A DNA stretch of 64,000 bases, taken from contig NZ_QNRI01000010.1 of NCBI RefSeq assembly GCF_003315295.1, positions 1 to 64,000 of the forward strand. The letters run 5' to 3'. Under the pieces are notes generated by a model. The model made no database searches and had not been told where the DNA came from. It worked only from the letters and a program-made list of their open reading frames with translations. The stretch's first letter is position 1. Every line of letters begins with the position of its first letter. The stretch is from Paraliobacillus ryukyuensis. GTDB lineage: Bacteria > Bacillota > Bacilli > Bacillales > Amphibacillaceae. A program made the translations under genes and the position numbers. This document shows, piece by piece, positions 30,018 through 38,605 of this stretch.

Positions 30018-31064
30018 TTAAGCATGTAAAAACTTCACACAAACTGCTTCAGGAGCTTTCACATCAGATTGCAGTTTCGTAAGTTTACCAGATTGTTCAT
30101 CTCTTCTAAAAAGTGTTAAAGTCCCTGATTTTTGGTTGGCTGCTACTACATATTTTTCAGATGGATCTAACACAAAATCACGTGGCCAGTTCCCTTCAGT
30201 TGATGTCCATTCAACAAAAGTTAATGCACCATTATCTTCATTAATTGCAAATTGCGCAATGCTATTATGTCCACGATTGGCCACATAAACAAATTTTCCA
30301 TCACGAGTTAAATGAATGCCACTGCCATCATTGACATCCGTATAATCAGCAGGAATCGCTTTGATGGTTTGTTTCTCATTAAATGAACCATCTTCTTTGT
30401 TGTAATCTAATACAATTACTTCTGACGTAAGTTCAGTCATTACATATGCATACTTTTCACTTGGATGAAAAGCAATATGACGTGGTCCGCTACCGGCTTT
30501 GCTTTCAAAAGTAGAAACTTTTGTTAATTTACCTGCTTCAATTTTATACGTTATAATTTTATCGCTACCTAAGTCAATCGCGATTAAAAACTTTTCATCT
30601 GGTGTAAAGCCAGCAAAGTGCATATGTGGTTTTTCTTGACGATCATTCGGCCCTGATCCTTCATGTTCCGCAACATCAACGACAGGTTTTAATGAACCGT
30701 CTTCATTGGTTAAATAAGATTCTACTTTTTTAGTGTGGTAATTTGCTGTGACTACATTACTATTATCACTTTTGACACTTACATGACATGGTGGTGAACC
30801 AGCAGATGCTTGACTATTAAGTGCTTCAAGATCTCCTGTTTCTTTTATTTGGAAAGATTGAACACCACCGTTGTCTCCTTCTTTTGATACTGCATATAGG
30901 TATTTGTTATCGTTTGTAACCGTTAGATATGTAGGATTTTGTAACTTTGCAACTGGAGTTACTCCCATGATTCGCTCTTGATCTGTATCTAATGTAAATT
31001 TGTAAACTCCTTCGCTTTCTTCTTTCGTATACGTTCCAATGTAACCAATATATTGATTTGCCAA
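30018..31064 (-). CDS. pgl: Lactonase family protein (6-phosphogluconolactonase type)
   Basis: A 348-residue seven-bladed beta-propeller of the YkgB/Pgl family, which hydrolyses 6-phosphogluconolactone in the oxidative pentose phosphate pathway. Repeating blades appear as SDNSNVVTANYHT, DGKFVYVANRGHNSIAQF and SEKYVVAANQKSGTLTLF; GSGPRHIAFHPSEKYAYV holds conserved Arg-His. The TTG at 31064 is preferred to the GTG three codons earlier because AAAAGGAG then has proper spacing. Some propellers in this family act on other lactones, so substrate is by analogy. Confidence 0.8.
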   Translation of the reverse strand: MANQYIGYIGTYTKEESEGVYKFTLDTDQERIMGVTPVAKLQNPTYLTVTNDNKYLYAVSKEGDNGGVQSFQIKETGDLEALNSQASAGSPPCHVSVKSDNSNVVTANYHTKKVESYLTNEDGSLKPVVDVAEHEGSGPNDRQEKPHMHFAGFTPDEKFLIAIDLGSDKIITYKIEAGKLTKVSTFESKAGSGPRHIAFHPSEKYAYVMTELTSEVIVLDYNKEDGSFNEKQTIKAIPADYTDVNDGSGIHLTRDGKFVYVANRGHNSIAQFAINEDNGALTFVEWTSTEGNWPRDFVLDPSEKYVVAANQKSGTLTLFRRDEQSGKLTKLQSDVKAPEAVCVKFLHA

Positions 31065-31140
31065 TTTCTCCACTCCTTTTATCCTAATTTCGTTTATTAT
31101 AACAAATCTTAGAAGGAGAAGCTATTTTAAGGAATTGAAC

Positions 31141-31178
31141 CGAGCAGACGACAATTTGTTGTCTGCTCGTATTTTTCT
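31141..31178 (+). terminator. Hairpin with T run on the plus strand
   Basis: CGAGCAGAC pairs with GTCTGCTCG and TATTTTTC follows on the plus strand. No plus-strand gene precedes it, so its target is unclear; on the minus strand it could only slow readthrough from the small gene at 31184. Confidence 0.4.
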
Positions 31179-31183
31179 TAATA

Positions 31184-31321
31184 CTAATGGGGTTGGTTCA
31201 TTGCTTTTGTCATTTTTTCCATTGGGTTAGCCATGCCACGTTTACCACGCATACTTAAATACGCTGCAGTACCAACACCAATCGAAGCGATTATAGGAAG
31301 CATCATGTTTCGTCTACGCAT
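31184..31321 (-). CDS. Small DUF3918-like membrane protein
   Basis: A 45-residue frame starting MRRRNMMLPIIASIGVGTAA with AGGAGGTGA upstream. A basic N-terminus is followed by one membrane segment (residues 7-22) and a basic, Met-rich tail. It resembles the YrzQ/DUF3918 type of small Bacillus proteins. It lies downstream of the ECF sigma gene on the same strand after about 95 bases and may be expressed with it. Confidence 0.55.
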   Translation of the reverse strand: MRRRNMMLPIIASIGVGTAAYLSMRGKRGMANPMEKMTKAMNQPH

Positions 31322-31416
31322 GTCCTTTTCACCTCCTGTTAATACTATTTCCATACGTGCACACTTTACTACCAGTAAAAATTAACAGGAGTTTTTCAAC
31401 ATAATAATCGTCCAAC

Positions 31417-31959
31417 TTATTGAAGGGACGGCATATTCATCAATTGCCGTAATTGTTTCCTTGCGCGGTATAACCGTGTTTTCACAGCTGATAAAGATAT
31501 ATTTAAGTATTGGGCAATCTCTTTATCAGCTAGTTCATTTTGTAGCTTCAAGTACAAAACTGTTCGTAATATTGGCTGCAGCTGGTAAATGGCTTGATGT
31601 AATTGTTCATAAGATATATTTCGATCCAATGCTTCTTCAACAAAGGAAGCGGCCGTTGTAGTGGTCACATAATTTTCTGTTATATCGTTCATTTCCAATA
31701 GAACTATACGATGTTCTTTACGTAAACAATCTATTGCTGTACGTTTTACAATTGTTTTGATCCAAGCTTTCCATTTCGAAGAATCATTTATATCAGAATG
31801 ATGCTGATATGCTTTTAAAAACGCTTCTTGAATCACATCTTCAGCTAAATAGTAGTCTTTTGTAATATAACGTGCAAATGCCAACATTTCGTGGTAATGA
31901 CATTTAAAATAATCATGAAATGGACGTATATTTTCAGAAGTAGGTGCTTTAACGATCAA
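31417..31959 (-). CDS. ECF-type RNA polymerase sigma factor
   Basis: A 180-residue sigma-70-family factor with region 2 at about residues 18-85 (YLAEDVIQEAFLKAYQH) and region 4 at about 120-175 (LQNELADKEIAQYLNISLSAVKTRLYRARKQL). No anti-sigma gene follows it. The start is a TTG at 31959 with GGAGGAG upstream, only 17 bp after the ABC permease stop, so it appears to be the last gene of the GntR-ABC operon. Its regulon cannot be inferred from this window. Confidence 0.85.
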   Translation of the reverse strand: MIVKAPTSENIRPFHDYFKCHYHEMLAFARYITKDYYLAEDVIQEAFLKAYQHHSDINDSSKWKAWIKTIVKRTAIDCLRKEHRIVLLEMNDITENYVTTTTAASFVEEALDRNISYEQLHQAIYQLQPILRTVLYLKLQNELADKEIAQYLNISLSAVKTRLYRARKQLRQLMNMPSLQ

Positions 31960-31976
31960 AATGTCTCCTCCTTTGT

Positions 31977-33938
31977 TTATTTAAACGCATCTGTAATAAA
32001 TTGTGGAATGTGATCAGTATCGATAATATCTATCTGTAACTGAGGATTATTTTTTACTTTAAATGCCATGCCATACACTAGATCTTTTCCGTAACGTTCT
32101 CCATTTCCACTATTCATTAATTCTGTTATTTTATTTTTATCTGTAATTTTAACAACTTCATCACTATCAAGGTTTTTATATAAATTATTATTATAGATAT
32201 CATCGTTTTCCGCATTGAATTCTCGTACATAAACGGCTTCAATATCCTCAGCGTCAACGATGACTTCATCGTATAAATTTTCTTGTTTTAACCATGCTAT
32301 AAAGGAAGTCGTAGTTGCTTTTATAGGAAAGTAGATGTACTTATCTTCGGTTGTTGTTAGCTCAACATCAGCTAAAAGCTTCGCGTTGTTTTGCATGTCT
32401 TCATAGGATTGAGCAAGAAAATCCTTTTTCAAAGCATTCATTGCCTGTTCTATTTTCCCTTGATCATATATGGTTGTATCGTATCGGCCATATCTGTAAT
32501 TAGAAATTTCCATCTGCTTTAGATTTGTTAAAGTAAATAATTCATTTGTTTTTTTATATTCTTCTGTTTCATAAATTGGTTTAAGCAAGCTATCTAAATT
32601 AGCGTTATTAGCTATATAATATTGTCGTATAACCTCTCGTCCATTTTCCAACTGATATTTTATTGTAAATTCGCTACTATTCTCGTCTATTTTTGTTTCT
32701 TGACCATGTTCAATTAAATACTGATGCAATTCCCTAACATCAGAAATAATTTCCTTAGATTCCATACCCTTATCCATTTCATCAATTATTTGATTGAATG
32801 CATAATGATTATGGTTATCCATTATATAAACCTTTTCCACTTTACTTGTTTCAGGTACGCGTTCTTGATAACCTGTTACATCAAATACAATCAACATTGC
32901 TAAGATAGTAAAGCCGATGATGAAATAAAGATAGCTTTTCCAATTCGTAAACACACGCCACGTTTTTGCTAAGATCATCTGTGCTACTAAATAGCCAATA
33001 ATTGAAGCAATAATATAACCAAAAACTAACCAACCAGTTCCTTTCTGGGCATAACCGAAGTATAATCCACCTAATAAAGTCATACAAAAAGTAAAACTAT
33101 AGATAAACACAGGTCGAAGCGGTGAAAATGCAACTGCTTGTGATGCAGCTTCTACGCTTCTATTTTTATACAACCAATAGCTTATAAGAAAGATAACAAT
33201 GGTTAAAAATCCATAAATAAACATTTTGATAAATGATATATTTAGTTCATAAAGCATATTCACACTATCTGTAATCGGAGAGAATTGCATTACTTTTTCT
33301 TCGATAAAGTAAGGTTCAGGATAACCGTTTAACACGAGATCTAAATTGTAGAATATTAATATGGATATCCCTGAAGGAAGTAATAAAAAGATATACGTGA
33401 ATAAACCTTGGATTACAGAAAGTCCAGTAATCATGCCTACAAATGTACCGACACTAAAAACAAATAGTTGAAACAATAATGTCAAACCAAACCAAGGGAA
33501 AATATCACTTATTGTATAAAAGGCAGAAACATCTACTGTGCTTGCCATTATAAATAAGATAAGACTTATCACTAAATCTGTTAAAATTAACAGCAATGTT
33601 CCGTATCCGATTTTATGAAGATAAATCAAGATGCGATTAATTGGTAGACTATGCATGAAGTCAGCTGATTGCTTTACTTGCATAAAGCGAAAGCTGAACA
33701 CTGCTAAAAGTACAGGTGCAGTAAACAGCATAATAAGCTGAATCACTGGCATAAACTCAAATAGATGATATCCCTCTTCTTGAATCTGAGATGATAGATT
33801 ATCTTGTCCCAGTTGCATTGCAACATTTAGTGGCAAAGCAAAAATTAATACCACTGTATACATGAGCCCAATCCAACCAACTTGTCGAAAATCATTTTTG
33901 GATAATTCTTTTTTAAACCAAGATGTTTTCGATGGCAT
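31977..33938 (-). CDS. ABC-2 type permease with large external C-terminal domain
   Basis: A 653-residue permease paired with the ATPase upstream. About ten hydrophobic segments occupy residues 20-365; the last 280 residues, after VFDVTGYQERVP, are polar and probably external, which recalls the DUF6449 type. The ATG at 33938 is chosen because GGGAGG lies eight bases upstream; the longer frame has none. It overlaps the ATPase gene by 26 bases. By analogy with YtrCDEF and related systems, envelope-stress or antimicrobial-peptide defence is possible but unproven. Confidence 0.75.
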   Translation of the reverse strand: MPSKTSWFKKELSKNDFRQVGWIGLMYTVVLIFALPLNVAMQLGQDNLSSQIQEEGYHLFEFMPVIQLIMLFTAPVLLAVFSFRFMQVKQSADFMHSLPINRILIYLHKIGYGTLLLILTDLVISLILFIMASTVDVSAFYTISDIFPWFGLTLLFQLFVFSVGTFVGMITGLSVIQGLFTYIFLLLPSGISILIFYNLDLVLNGYPEPYFIEEKVMQFSPITDSVNMLYELNISFIKMFIYGFLTIVIFLISYWLYKNRSVEAASQAVAFSPLRPVFIYSFTFCMTLLGGLYFGYAQKGTGWLVFGYIIASIIGYLVAQMILAKTWRVFTNWKSYLYFIIGFTILAMLIVFDVTGYQERVPETSKVEKVYIMDNHNHYAFNQIIDEMDKGMESKEIISDVRELHQYLIEHGQETKIDENSSEFTIKYQLENGREVIRQYYIANNANLDSLLKPIYETEEYKKTNELFTLTNLKQMEISNYRYGRYDTTIYDQGKIEQAMNALKKDFLAQSYEDMQNNAKLLADVELTTTEDKYIYFPIKATTTSFIAWLKQENLYDEVIVDAEDIEAVYVREFNAENDDIYNNNLYKNLDSDEVVKITDKNKITELMNSGNGERYGKDLVYGMAFKVKNNPQLQIDIIDTDHIPQFITDAFK

Positions 33939-34809
33939 AACCAACACCTCCCATTTCATACACAAAAATCTCTTCTAATGTTAGCGGAAGTAAATCATAG
34001 ACGATTGGATTCGTTTGTTTAATTAGCTGATCAATTTCTTCCTTATTTCCTCGAATAATCAATAAATGTACGCTACCTCGCTTTTCTTGATGAACAATAT
34101 CTAGTGATTCAAATAAAGATGTAGGAACATCTTTAAAAGCTATTTGCACTTTATGCACATCCGATTTGAGATCATCAATATCTTTTTCTAAAATAAGTGA
34201 ACCTTTATGTAAGATTCCGATATGATCACAAATATCTTCAATTTCACGAAGATTATGGGAAGAAATGATCACTGTCATATTACGATCTGCTACATCTTGA
34301 ATAATAAGATTAATTATTTTTTGTCTGATCACCGCGTCTAATCCATCAAAAGGTTCATCTAAAATCAATACCTCTGGCATCGTACATAATGTAAGCCAAA
34401 ATGCTACTTGTCGCTGCATTCCCTTTGAAAATCGAGCTACTTTTTTATTAACCTCTAAATCTAATACTTTTTGCAAGTTATCAAAGCGTTCTTGATTCCA
34501 ATCTTTGTACATATCTGCATAAAACTCGGCCATTTGTTTCACGGTATATTGTGAAAAAAAGAACGGTAAGTCCGGTATAAAGAGGACATTTTGTTTTAAC
34601 GTTGGATTTTCAAAAACAGTTTGTTTATCAATCGTTAAGTCGCCACTCTCTTGTTTATATATACCAGCCATTGTTTTTAGTAAAGTCGTTTTACCTGCAC
34701 CATTTGATCCTAATAATCCAAAAATGGATCCTTTTTTTATTTCTAATGAAACCTTTTTCAATACCATCTCTTTTTCATATTTCTTAGATACATCGGTTAA
34801 TTTAATCAT
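33913..34809 (-). CDS. ABC transporter ATP-binding protein (YtrB-like)
   Basis: A 298-residue ATPase with Walker A GLLGSNGAGKTTL (near residue 35), signature ARFSKGMQRQVAF, Walker B EVLILDEPFDGLD and switch ISSHNLREIED. The last 80 residues form an extra domain common in YtrB-type proteins. The ATG at 34809 overlaps the end of the GntR gene; two earlier starts are possible. It works with the permease directly downstream. Confidence 0.85.
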   Translation of the reverse strand: MIKLTDVSKKYEKEMVLKKVSLEIKKGSIFGLLGSNGAGKTTLLKTMAGIYKQESGDLTIDKQTVFENPTLKQNVLFIPDLPFFFSQYTVKQMAEFYADMYKDWNQERFDNLQKVLDLEVNKKVARFSKGMQRQVAFWLTLCTMPEVLILDEPFDGLDAVIRQKIINLIIQDVADRNMTVIISSHNLREIEDICDHIGILHKGSLILEKDIDDLKSDVHKVQIAFKDVPTSLFESLDIVHQEKRGSVHLLIIRGNKEEIDQLIKQTNPIVYDLLPLTLEEIFVYEMGGVGYAIENILV

Positions 34810-35191
34810 TTTTTCGGTCACCTCCAACATCAAGATAGGTATGCTCCACTAACGTATAAATCTCTTCTTTTGATATACCAATAAAAAACGCTTCGGTCAG
34901 TCTTTTTTGCAACTCATTTCGGATTTTTTCTATTTCTTCTGCACTAATATTTTTGGTTAAACTATCCACAAAACTGCCTTTTCCTTTAAGTGAGTATATA
35001 TATCCTTGCATCTCCAATTCACGATAAGCTTTTTGAATAGTATTAGGGTTTATCGTCATTTCTTGCGCCAGCGTTCGAACCGATGGAAGTTTTTCATCCG
35101 TTTTCATTACGTCATTAACAATTAATTCTTTTATTTTTTCAACCAGTTGTTCATAAATTGGTTGTCTACTACGTAGATCTAAATCGAACAT
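34802..35191 (-). CDS. GntR-family repressor, YtrA subfamily
   Basis: A 129-residue short GntR regulator. The winged helix-turn-helix spans residues about 10-78 (LPSVRTLAQEMTINPNTIQKAYRELEMQGYI, quoted in part here) and the small C-terminal part of 50 residues is the YtrA-type dimer arm, without ligand domain. GGAGG precedes the ATG. It is first in the ABC operon and faces an inverted repeat that overlaps the start of transcription, so autorepression is likely. YtrA-type regulators usually respond to cell-wall-active compounds. Confidence 0.87.
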   Translation of the reverse strand: MFDLDLRSRQPIYEQLVEKIKELIVNDVMKTDEKLPSVRTLAQEMTINPNTIQKAYRELEMQGYIYSLKGKGSFVDSLTKNISAEEIEKIRNELQKRLTEAFFIGISKEEIYTLVEHTYLDVGGDRKND

Positions 35192-35206
35192 ATCTAACCT
35201 CCTAAC

Positions 35207-35242
35207 AACTGTATTAACTGTATTAAATCACTTAGTACAGTT
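35207..35242 (-). promoter_or_regulatory. Probable operator of the GntR repressor
   Basis: AACTGTA and TACAGTT form perfect 7-bp arms 13 bases apart (35216-35242), and a further AACTGTATT half-copy lies at 35207-35215. The repeat overlaps the predicted transcription start and precedes the repressor gene. Confidence 0.6.
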
Positions 35243-35244
35243 AA

Positions 35245-35273
35245 ACTATAAGTGAATAATTTCTAAATGTAAA
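35245..35273 (-). promoter_or_regulatory. SigmaA promoter of the GntR-ABC-sigma operon
   Basis: On the minus strand TTTACA and TATAGT are separated by exactly 17 bases, upstream of the inverted repeat and the GntR start codon. Confidence 0.65.
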
Positions 35274-35301
35274 GCTATTTTTTCACAAAAACGGTAAACA
35301 A

Positions 35302-35338
35302 AAAAAATCTACAGATCTGAGCTCTGTAGATTTTTAAT
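35302..35338. terminator. Intrinsic terminator of the hydrolase gene
   Basis: AAAATCTACAGA and TCTGTAGATTTT form a 12-bp stem, followed by eight T residues on the minus strand and five on the plus strand. It ends the MhqD-like gene and insulates the GntR promoter. Confidence 0.8.
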
Positions 35339-35372
35339 CGATATTTTTTTACTAGTTGAAGATTATTGACAG

Positions 35373-35972
35373 TTACAAGCTTTCATACCATTTGATAGCA
35401 GCTTCTATTTCGGTAAAAGAAAGTTGATGCCCTCTATTTTCCCAGTGGAGATTAACAGCCGCACCATTCTTTTTTAACATTTCCGCTAATTCATTCGATT
35501 CTTGAATACTAATCAATGGATCATTTTCACCTGCACCAATAAAGATAGCAGTACCTGTTAAATCTGGCAACTCTATATTACGTCTTGGAACCATCGGGTG
35601 GTGAAGTATTGCAGCTTTTAAAGCTTTTTTATAATGAAAAAGTAAGCTTCCTGCAATATTCGCTCCATTTGAATAACCAATTGCAATGACATTATCACGA
35701 TCAAAATCATATTGCTCAGCTGCTTCGTCTAAAAATGTGTACAAATCCTGTGTTTGTTTTACTAAATCGGCTTCATCAAAGACACCTTCAGCCAGACGTT
35801 TAAAGAATCGATTCAACCCATTTTCATTTACATTACCACGAACACTTAACACACTAGCTTGTGGATCAATTTTTTCTGCAATTGGCAATAAATCATTTTC
35901 TGTCCCACCTGTGCCATGCAATAACAAGAAGACTGGTTTATTCTGATCACCTTGCTTAAAAATGTGCTTCAT
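35373..35972 (-). CDS. mhqD: MhqD-like alpha/beta hydrolase (carboxylesterase)
   Basis: A 199-residue esterase closely resembling MhqD (YodD), which B. subtilis induces against quinones and catechol. Motifs: oxyanion LLLHGTGGTENDL near residue 18, nucleophile AIGYSNGANIAGSLL near 105, Asp in GAGENDPLISIQES and His in NRGHQLSF near the C-terminus. RFFKRLAEGVFDE and ILHHPMVP are shared with MhqD. The ATG at 35972 has GGAGG eight bases upstream, so 24 upstream codons are dropped. It stands alone, without the mhqR repressor nearby. Confidence 0.82.
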   Translation of the reverse strand: MKHIFKQGDQNKPVFLLLHGTGGTENDLLPIAEKIDPQASVLSVRGNVNENGLNRFFKRLAEGVFDEADLVKQTQDLYTFLDEAAEQYDFDRDNVIAIGYSNGANIAGSLLFHYKKALKAAILHHPMVPRRNIELPDLTGTAIFIGAGENDPLISIQESNELAEMLKKNGAAVNLHWENRGHQLSFTEIEAAIKWYESL

Positions 35973-36062
35973 ATCGTTAGCCTCCAACCATTCTTTTATC
36001 TCGAATTCAAAGCAATTATAATAAAAAAGTTGAAACACTGTCAAATGCTAATGTCTTTCTGT

Positions 36063-36947
36063 TTATTTTGAAAAATAAAATGTCATCCATTCATTTATCT
36101 GCAGGTTTTGTTGCAATGTAAAACCACCTGATTCCACAAGTTCTACTAAGGATTGATAATTCCATTCAACAATTCCAGACAGCAACAAATGGTTCGTCCG
36201 TTTTAATAGGTCGTGTTGGTTAATTAATGCAATAGATTCTTCAGCACCAATATTGATAAATATCCAATCTCCACTCTCATGAAGAACTGCGTCATCAGCT
36301 AATATATCTGCTTGTTCTACGGTTAGATTAGTATCTAACTCATTTAAACCAAACTGCAATAATACTTCTCGTTCCACAGCTTCTCTGTCAACCGCTATAA
36401 CTGTTTCAGCGCCTTTGAGAGCAGCTGCCACCGAAAGAATTCCCGAACCAGTTCCAAGGTCTAAGACTTTACGTCCTCGAAATGATTGATCAAGGATAAT
36501 ACGTAAGCAGTCCTGCGTTGTTTCATGTAATCCCGTACCAAATGCAGCTTGTGGGTCTAATTGAATGACGTTTTTTTGATTGTGCATGTTTACTGATTCT
36601 TGATCATAACAAATGACCCAGCCGTTCGCTAAATCTACTGTTTGGAATGGATCTTGATCAAGTTGATCATCGATAATTTCAACTTTCACGTCATCTGGCT
36701 TAAGTTGCAATTGTTTTGCAATTAATGTGGTATAACTATCTGGCAAGTTCTCTACTTCTTCTGGTTCTGCAAATATATAGAAAGGAATATGTTGTTGTTG
36801 CTTTGTTTCATATCCATACCCATTGCTTGTCGTTGTGACATATATCGGTTCTTCATAGTAATAATTAAAAATTCCAACTGCACTTAGTGCCTCAATATAC
36901 AAATTAATGGCGGTATAAGGCAGCTGAACTGAAAATTGATATAACAA
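36063..36947 (-). CDS. PrmA-like methyltransferase
   Basis: A 294-residue protein of the ribosomal L11 methyltransferase family. The Rossmann core begins near residue 155 with KVLDLGTGSGILSVAAALKG, after QLDPQAAFGTGLHETT; the final motif INIGAEESIALI replaces the usual NI(L/V)A. In Bacillus the true prmA follows dnaJ; this copy stands alone, and its N-terminal 140 residues are divergent, so it may be a paralogue with another protein substrate. The start is a TTG behind GAGGAG. Confidence 0.75.
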   Translation of the reverse strand: MLYQFSVQLPYTAINLYIEALSAVGIFNYYYEEPIYVTTTSNGYGYETKQQQHIPFYIFAEPEEVENLPDSYTTLIAKQLQLKPDDVKVEIIDDQLDQDPFQTVDLANGWVICYDQESVNMHNQKNVIQLDPQAAFGTGLHETTQDCLRIILDQSFRGRKVLDLGTGSGILSVAAALKGAETVIAVDREAVEREVLLQFGLNELDTNLTVEQADILADDAVLHESGDWIFINIGAEESIALINQHDLLKRTNHLLLSGIVEWNYQSLVELVESGGFTLQQNLQINEWMTFYFSK

Positions 36948-37102
36948 AAAATCTCCTCACTTTATGTATTGTATAATTAAGAATAGTATACCTTAACATT
37001 TAAAATTCAATAATATAGAAAATATAAAAGGAAAAACATTATTGAATATTTTCTTATCATCCATAACAAAGAAATAGCTTTACCATGAACTAGAGAGATA
37101 GA

Positions 37103-37303
37103 TTAAAAAATGACAAACCACCATAGTATAATAGCAATACATACGCTCAGTCCGACAATACTATTAGAAAAAGCAAAACTAATTTTCTTAGGAATAAAGA
37201 ATAAAATACTACTAGTTAATACGCCAGCAACCATAATAAATATGAGCAAATATAAGTACATTCCTAGTAGATTAGTAACAGGAAATTCCATTACCTTAAG
37301 CAA
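37103..37303 (-). CDS. Small two-helix membrane protein
   Basis: A 66-residue protein with two hydrophobic segments (about 9-33 and 42-64). AGAGGTG sits seven bases before the TTG at 37303, which is therefore preferred over the ATG at 37327. No family was recognised. It is on the same strand as, but about 165 bp from, the formate/nitrite transporter. Confidence 0.5.
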   Translation of the reverse strand: MLKVMEFPVTNLLGMYLYLLIFIMVAGVLTSSILFFIPKKISFAFSNSIVGLSVCIAIILWWFVIF

Positions 37304-37419
37304 AAATTTCACCTCTTTGCTGCTCATGTTAAATTACTAAATATAAAATCATATTAAAGTATTTTAATAAAAGTGACAACTTTTTTACCAATATTTACGC
37401 AAAAATATATTTTTTACAT

Positions 37420-37448
37420 AAAAAAACTCGGACAATGCCGAGTTTTTA
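37420..37448 (-). terminator. Terminator of the formate/nitrite transporter gene
   Basis: AAAAACTCGG and CCGAGTTTTT pair across a six-base loop, with seven T residues on the minus strand. Confidence 0.85.
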
Positions 37449-37470
37449 GTTAAGACTAAAGAAAAAATTT

Positions 37471-38310
37471 TTACGTAGCTTTTTTGTTTGAACTAAAAGC
37501 AGGTGATAATGTTGTGTCTTCGATTTCCACTTTGACGGTAGATTCTTTTTTTAAATACACTAGCCAATAAGCTCCAGAAACAAACAAAATACCTCCAACT
37601 GCATTTCCTAATAATACTGGGACAAAATTGTGTAGGTATTCTATCCATGTGACATGTCCAGCGAAAATTGCTGCAGGTATAAGAAACATATTAGCTACAA
37701 CGTGCTGAAAACCGATTGCTACAAACGCCATTGTTGGAAACCATATCCCCAATATTTTTCCTGCCATATCTTTTGCTCCATAACACAGCCATACAGCGGA
37801 AGCGACTAACCAGTTACAACCGATACCGGACACAAATGCTTGGATGAAAGTTGCTTCAATTTTATGTTCTGCTAGATGAACGGTAGTCGTTAAATAGTCA
37901 CCTGTTTCAGTCAAACCAACAACGTGACCGAAAAAATAAGCAACAAAAATCGCTCCAACAAAGTTACTACAAGTGATAATAAGTATATTCTTTAGTACCT
38001 GTCCAGTTTTGATTTTGTTTTCCATACGTGATAATGGTACAGCCATCATATTTCCAGTTAATAATTCGCCGCCTGCTAATAATGTTAAGATGAGTCCAAG
38101 TGGGAAAAGTGATGCCCCAATAAAAGTACTAAATCCTCCCCAAGCCTCTGGCATATTTGTAGTGACTCGAATATACAAGAGGAAACCTAGTGCAATAAAT
38201 GCTCCAGCTTGAAAACCTAAAATTGAGGATTGTAAAACCGTATAATTTGCTTTCTTTTTACCGGATTTAACCGTATAATTAGCAATTTCTTGTGGACTGT
38301 AGAAGTCCAT
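37471..38310 (-). CDS. Formate/nitrite transporter family protein
   Basis: A 279-residue FocA/NirC-family channel with six membrane segments. The motif GGELLTGNMMAV near residue 85 and CNWLVASAVWLCYGAKDMAGK near 170 are the usual family marks, and HVVANMFLIP holds the conserved central His. It could carry formate, nitrite or hydrosulfide; no adjacent enzyme gene settles this. The ATG at 38310 is preceded by GGAAGGA; the longer frame lacks a site. Confidence 0.82.
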   Translation of the reverse strand: MDFYSPQEIANYTVKSGKKKANYTVLQSSILGFQAGAFIALGFLLYIRVTTNMPEAWGGFSTFIGASLFPLGLILTLLAGGELLTGNMMAVPLSRMENKIKTGQVLKNILIITCSNFVGAIFVAYFFGHVVGLTETGDYLTTTVHLAEHKIEATFIQAFVSGIGCNWLVASAVWLCYGAKDMAGKILGIWFPTMAFVAIGFQHVVANMFLIPAAIFAGHVTWIEYLHNFVPVLLGNAVGGILFVSGAYWLVYLKKESTVKVEIEDTTLSPAFSSNKKAT

Positions 38311-38409
38311 AATAATCAGATCCTTCCATTCAGTTTGTGAAATTATAAACATATTATATCAGAACTATTTCGTGAAGTTGTGAACAAATTTTAAATCTTT
38401 TAAGTGAAG

Positions 38410-38467
38410 CAATTTCATAATTGGATCCACACTTATAAAAGACGAACGTTATATGGCTATTTCTTTT
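38410..38467 (+). repeat. 58-bp repeat, copy 2
   Basis: This matches 9051-9108 in the same orientation, with only scattered differences. About 65 bases further on, CCACATTCAGTATAGAGCCAA (38532-38552) matches the right end of the 88-bp element at 55.1 kb, so the pair looks like the 3' end of a worn IS. Confidence 0.6.
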
Positions 38468-38573
38468 AAATGTCTTCCTTAAAAATAAGTGAAAGAACTT
38501 TCCATTGTGATAGAGGACACCACCACATTCAGTATAGAGCCAATTGAAATTGATTCTAGTAATAAAACAAACA

Positions 38574-38605
38574 AGGAAGTTGCCTTTTTAGACAACTTCC
38601 TTTGC
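38574..38605 (-). terminator. Terminator of the DUF5392 gene
   Basis: AAGGAAGTTG and CAACTTCCTT pair across a ten-base loop. The minus strand continues TGTTTGTTTT, a moderate T run. Confidence 0.7.

Larger units (their letters stand above)
38311..38605. other. Gap with repeat and IS-end remnant
   Basis: Nearly 300 bases holding the second copy of the 58-bp repeat and a solo sequence resembling an ISL3-type end; otherwise only the DUF5392 terminator. Confidence 0.6.
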
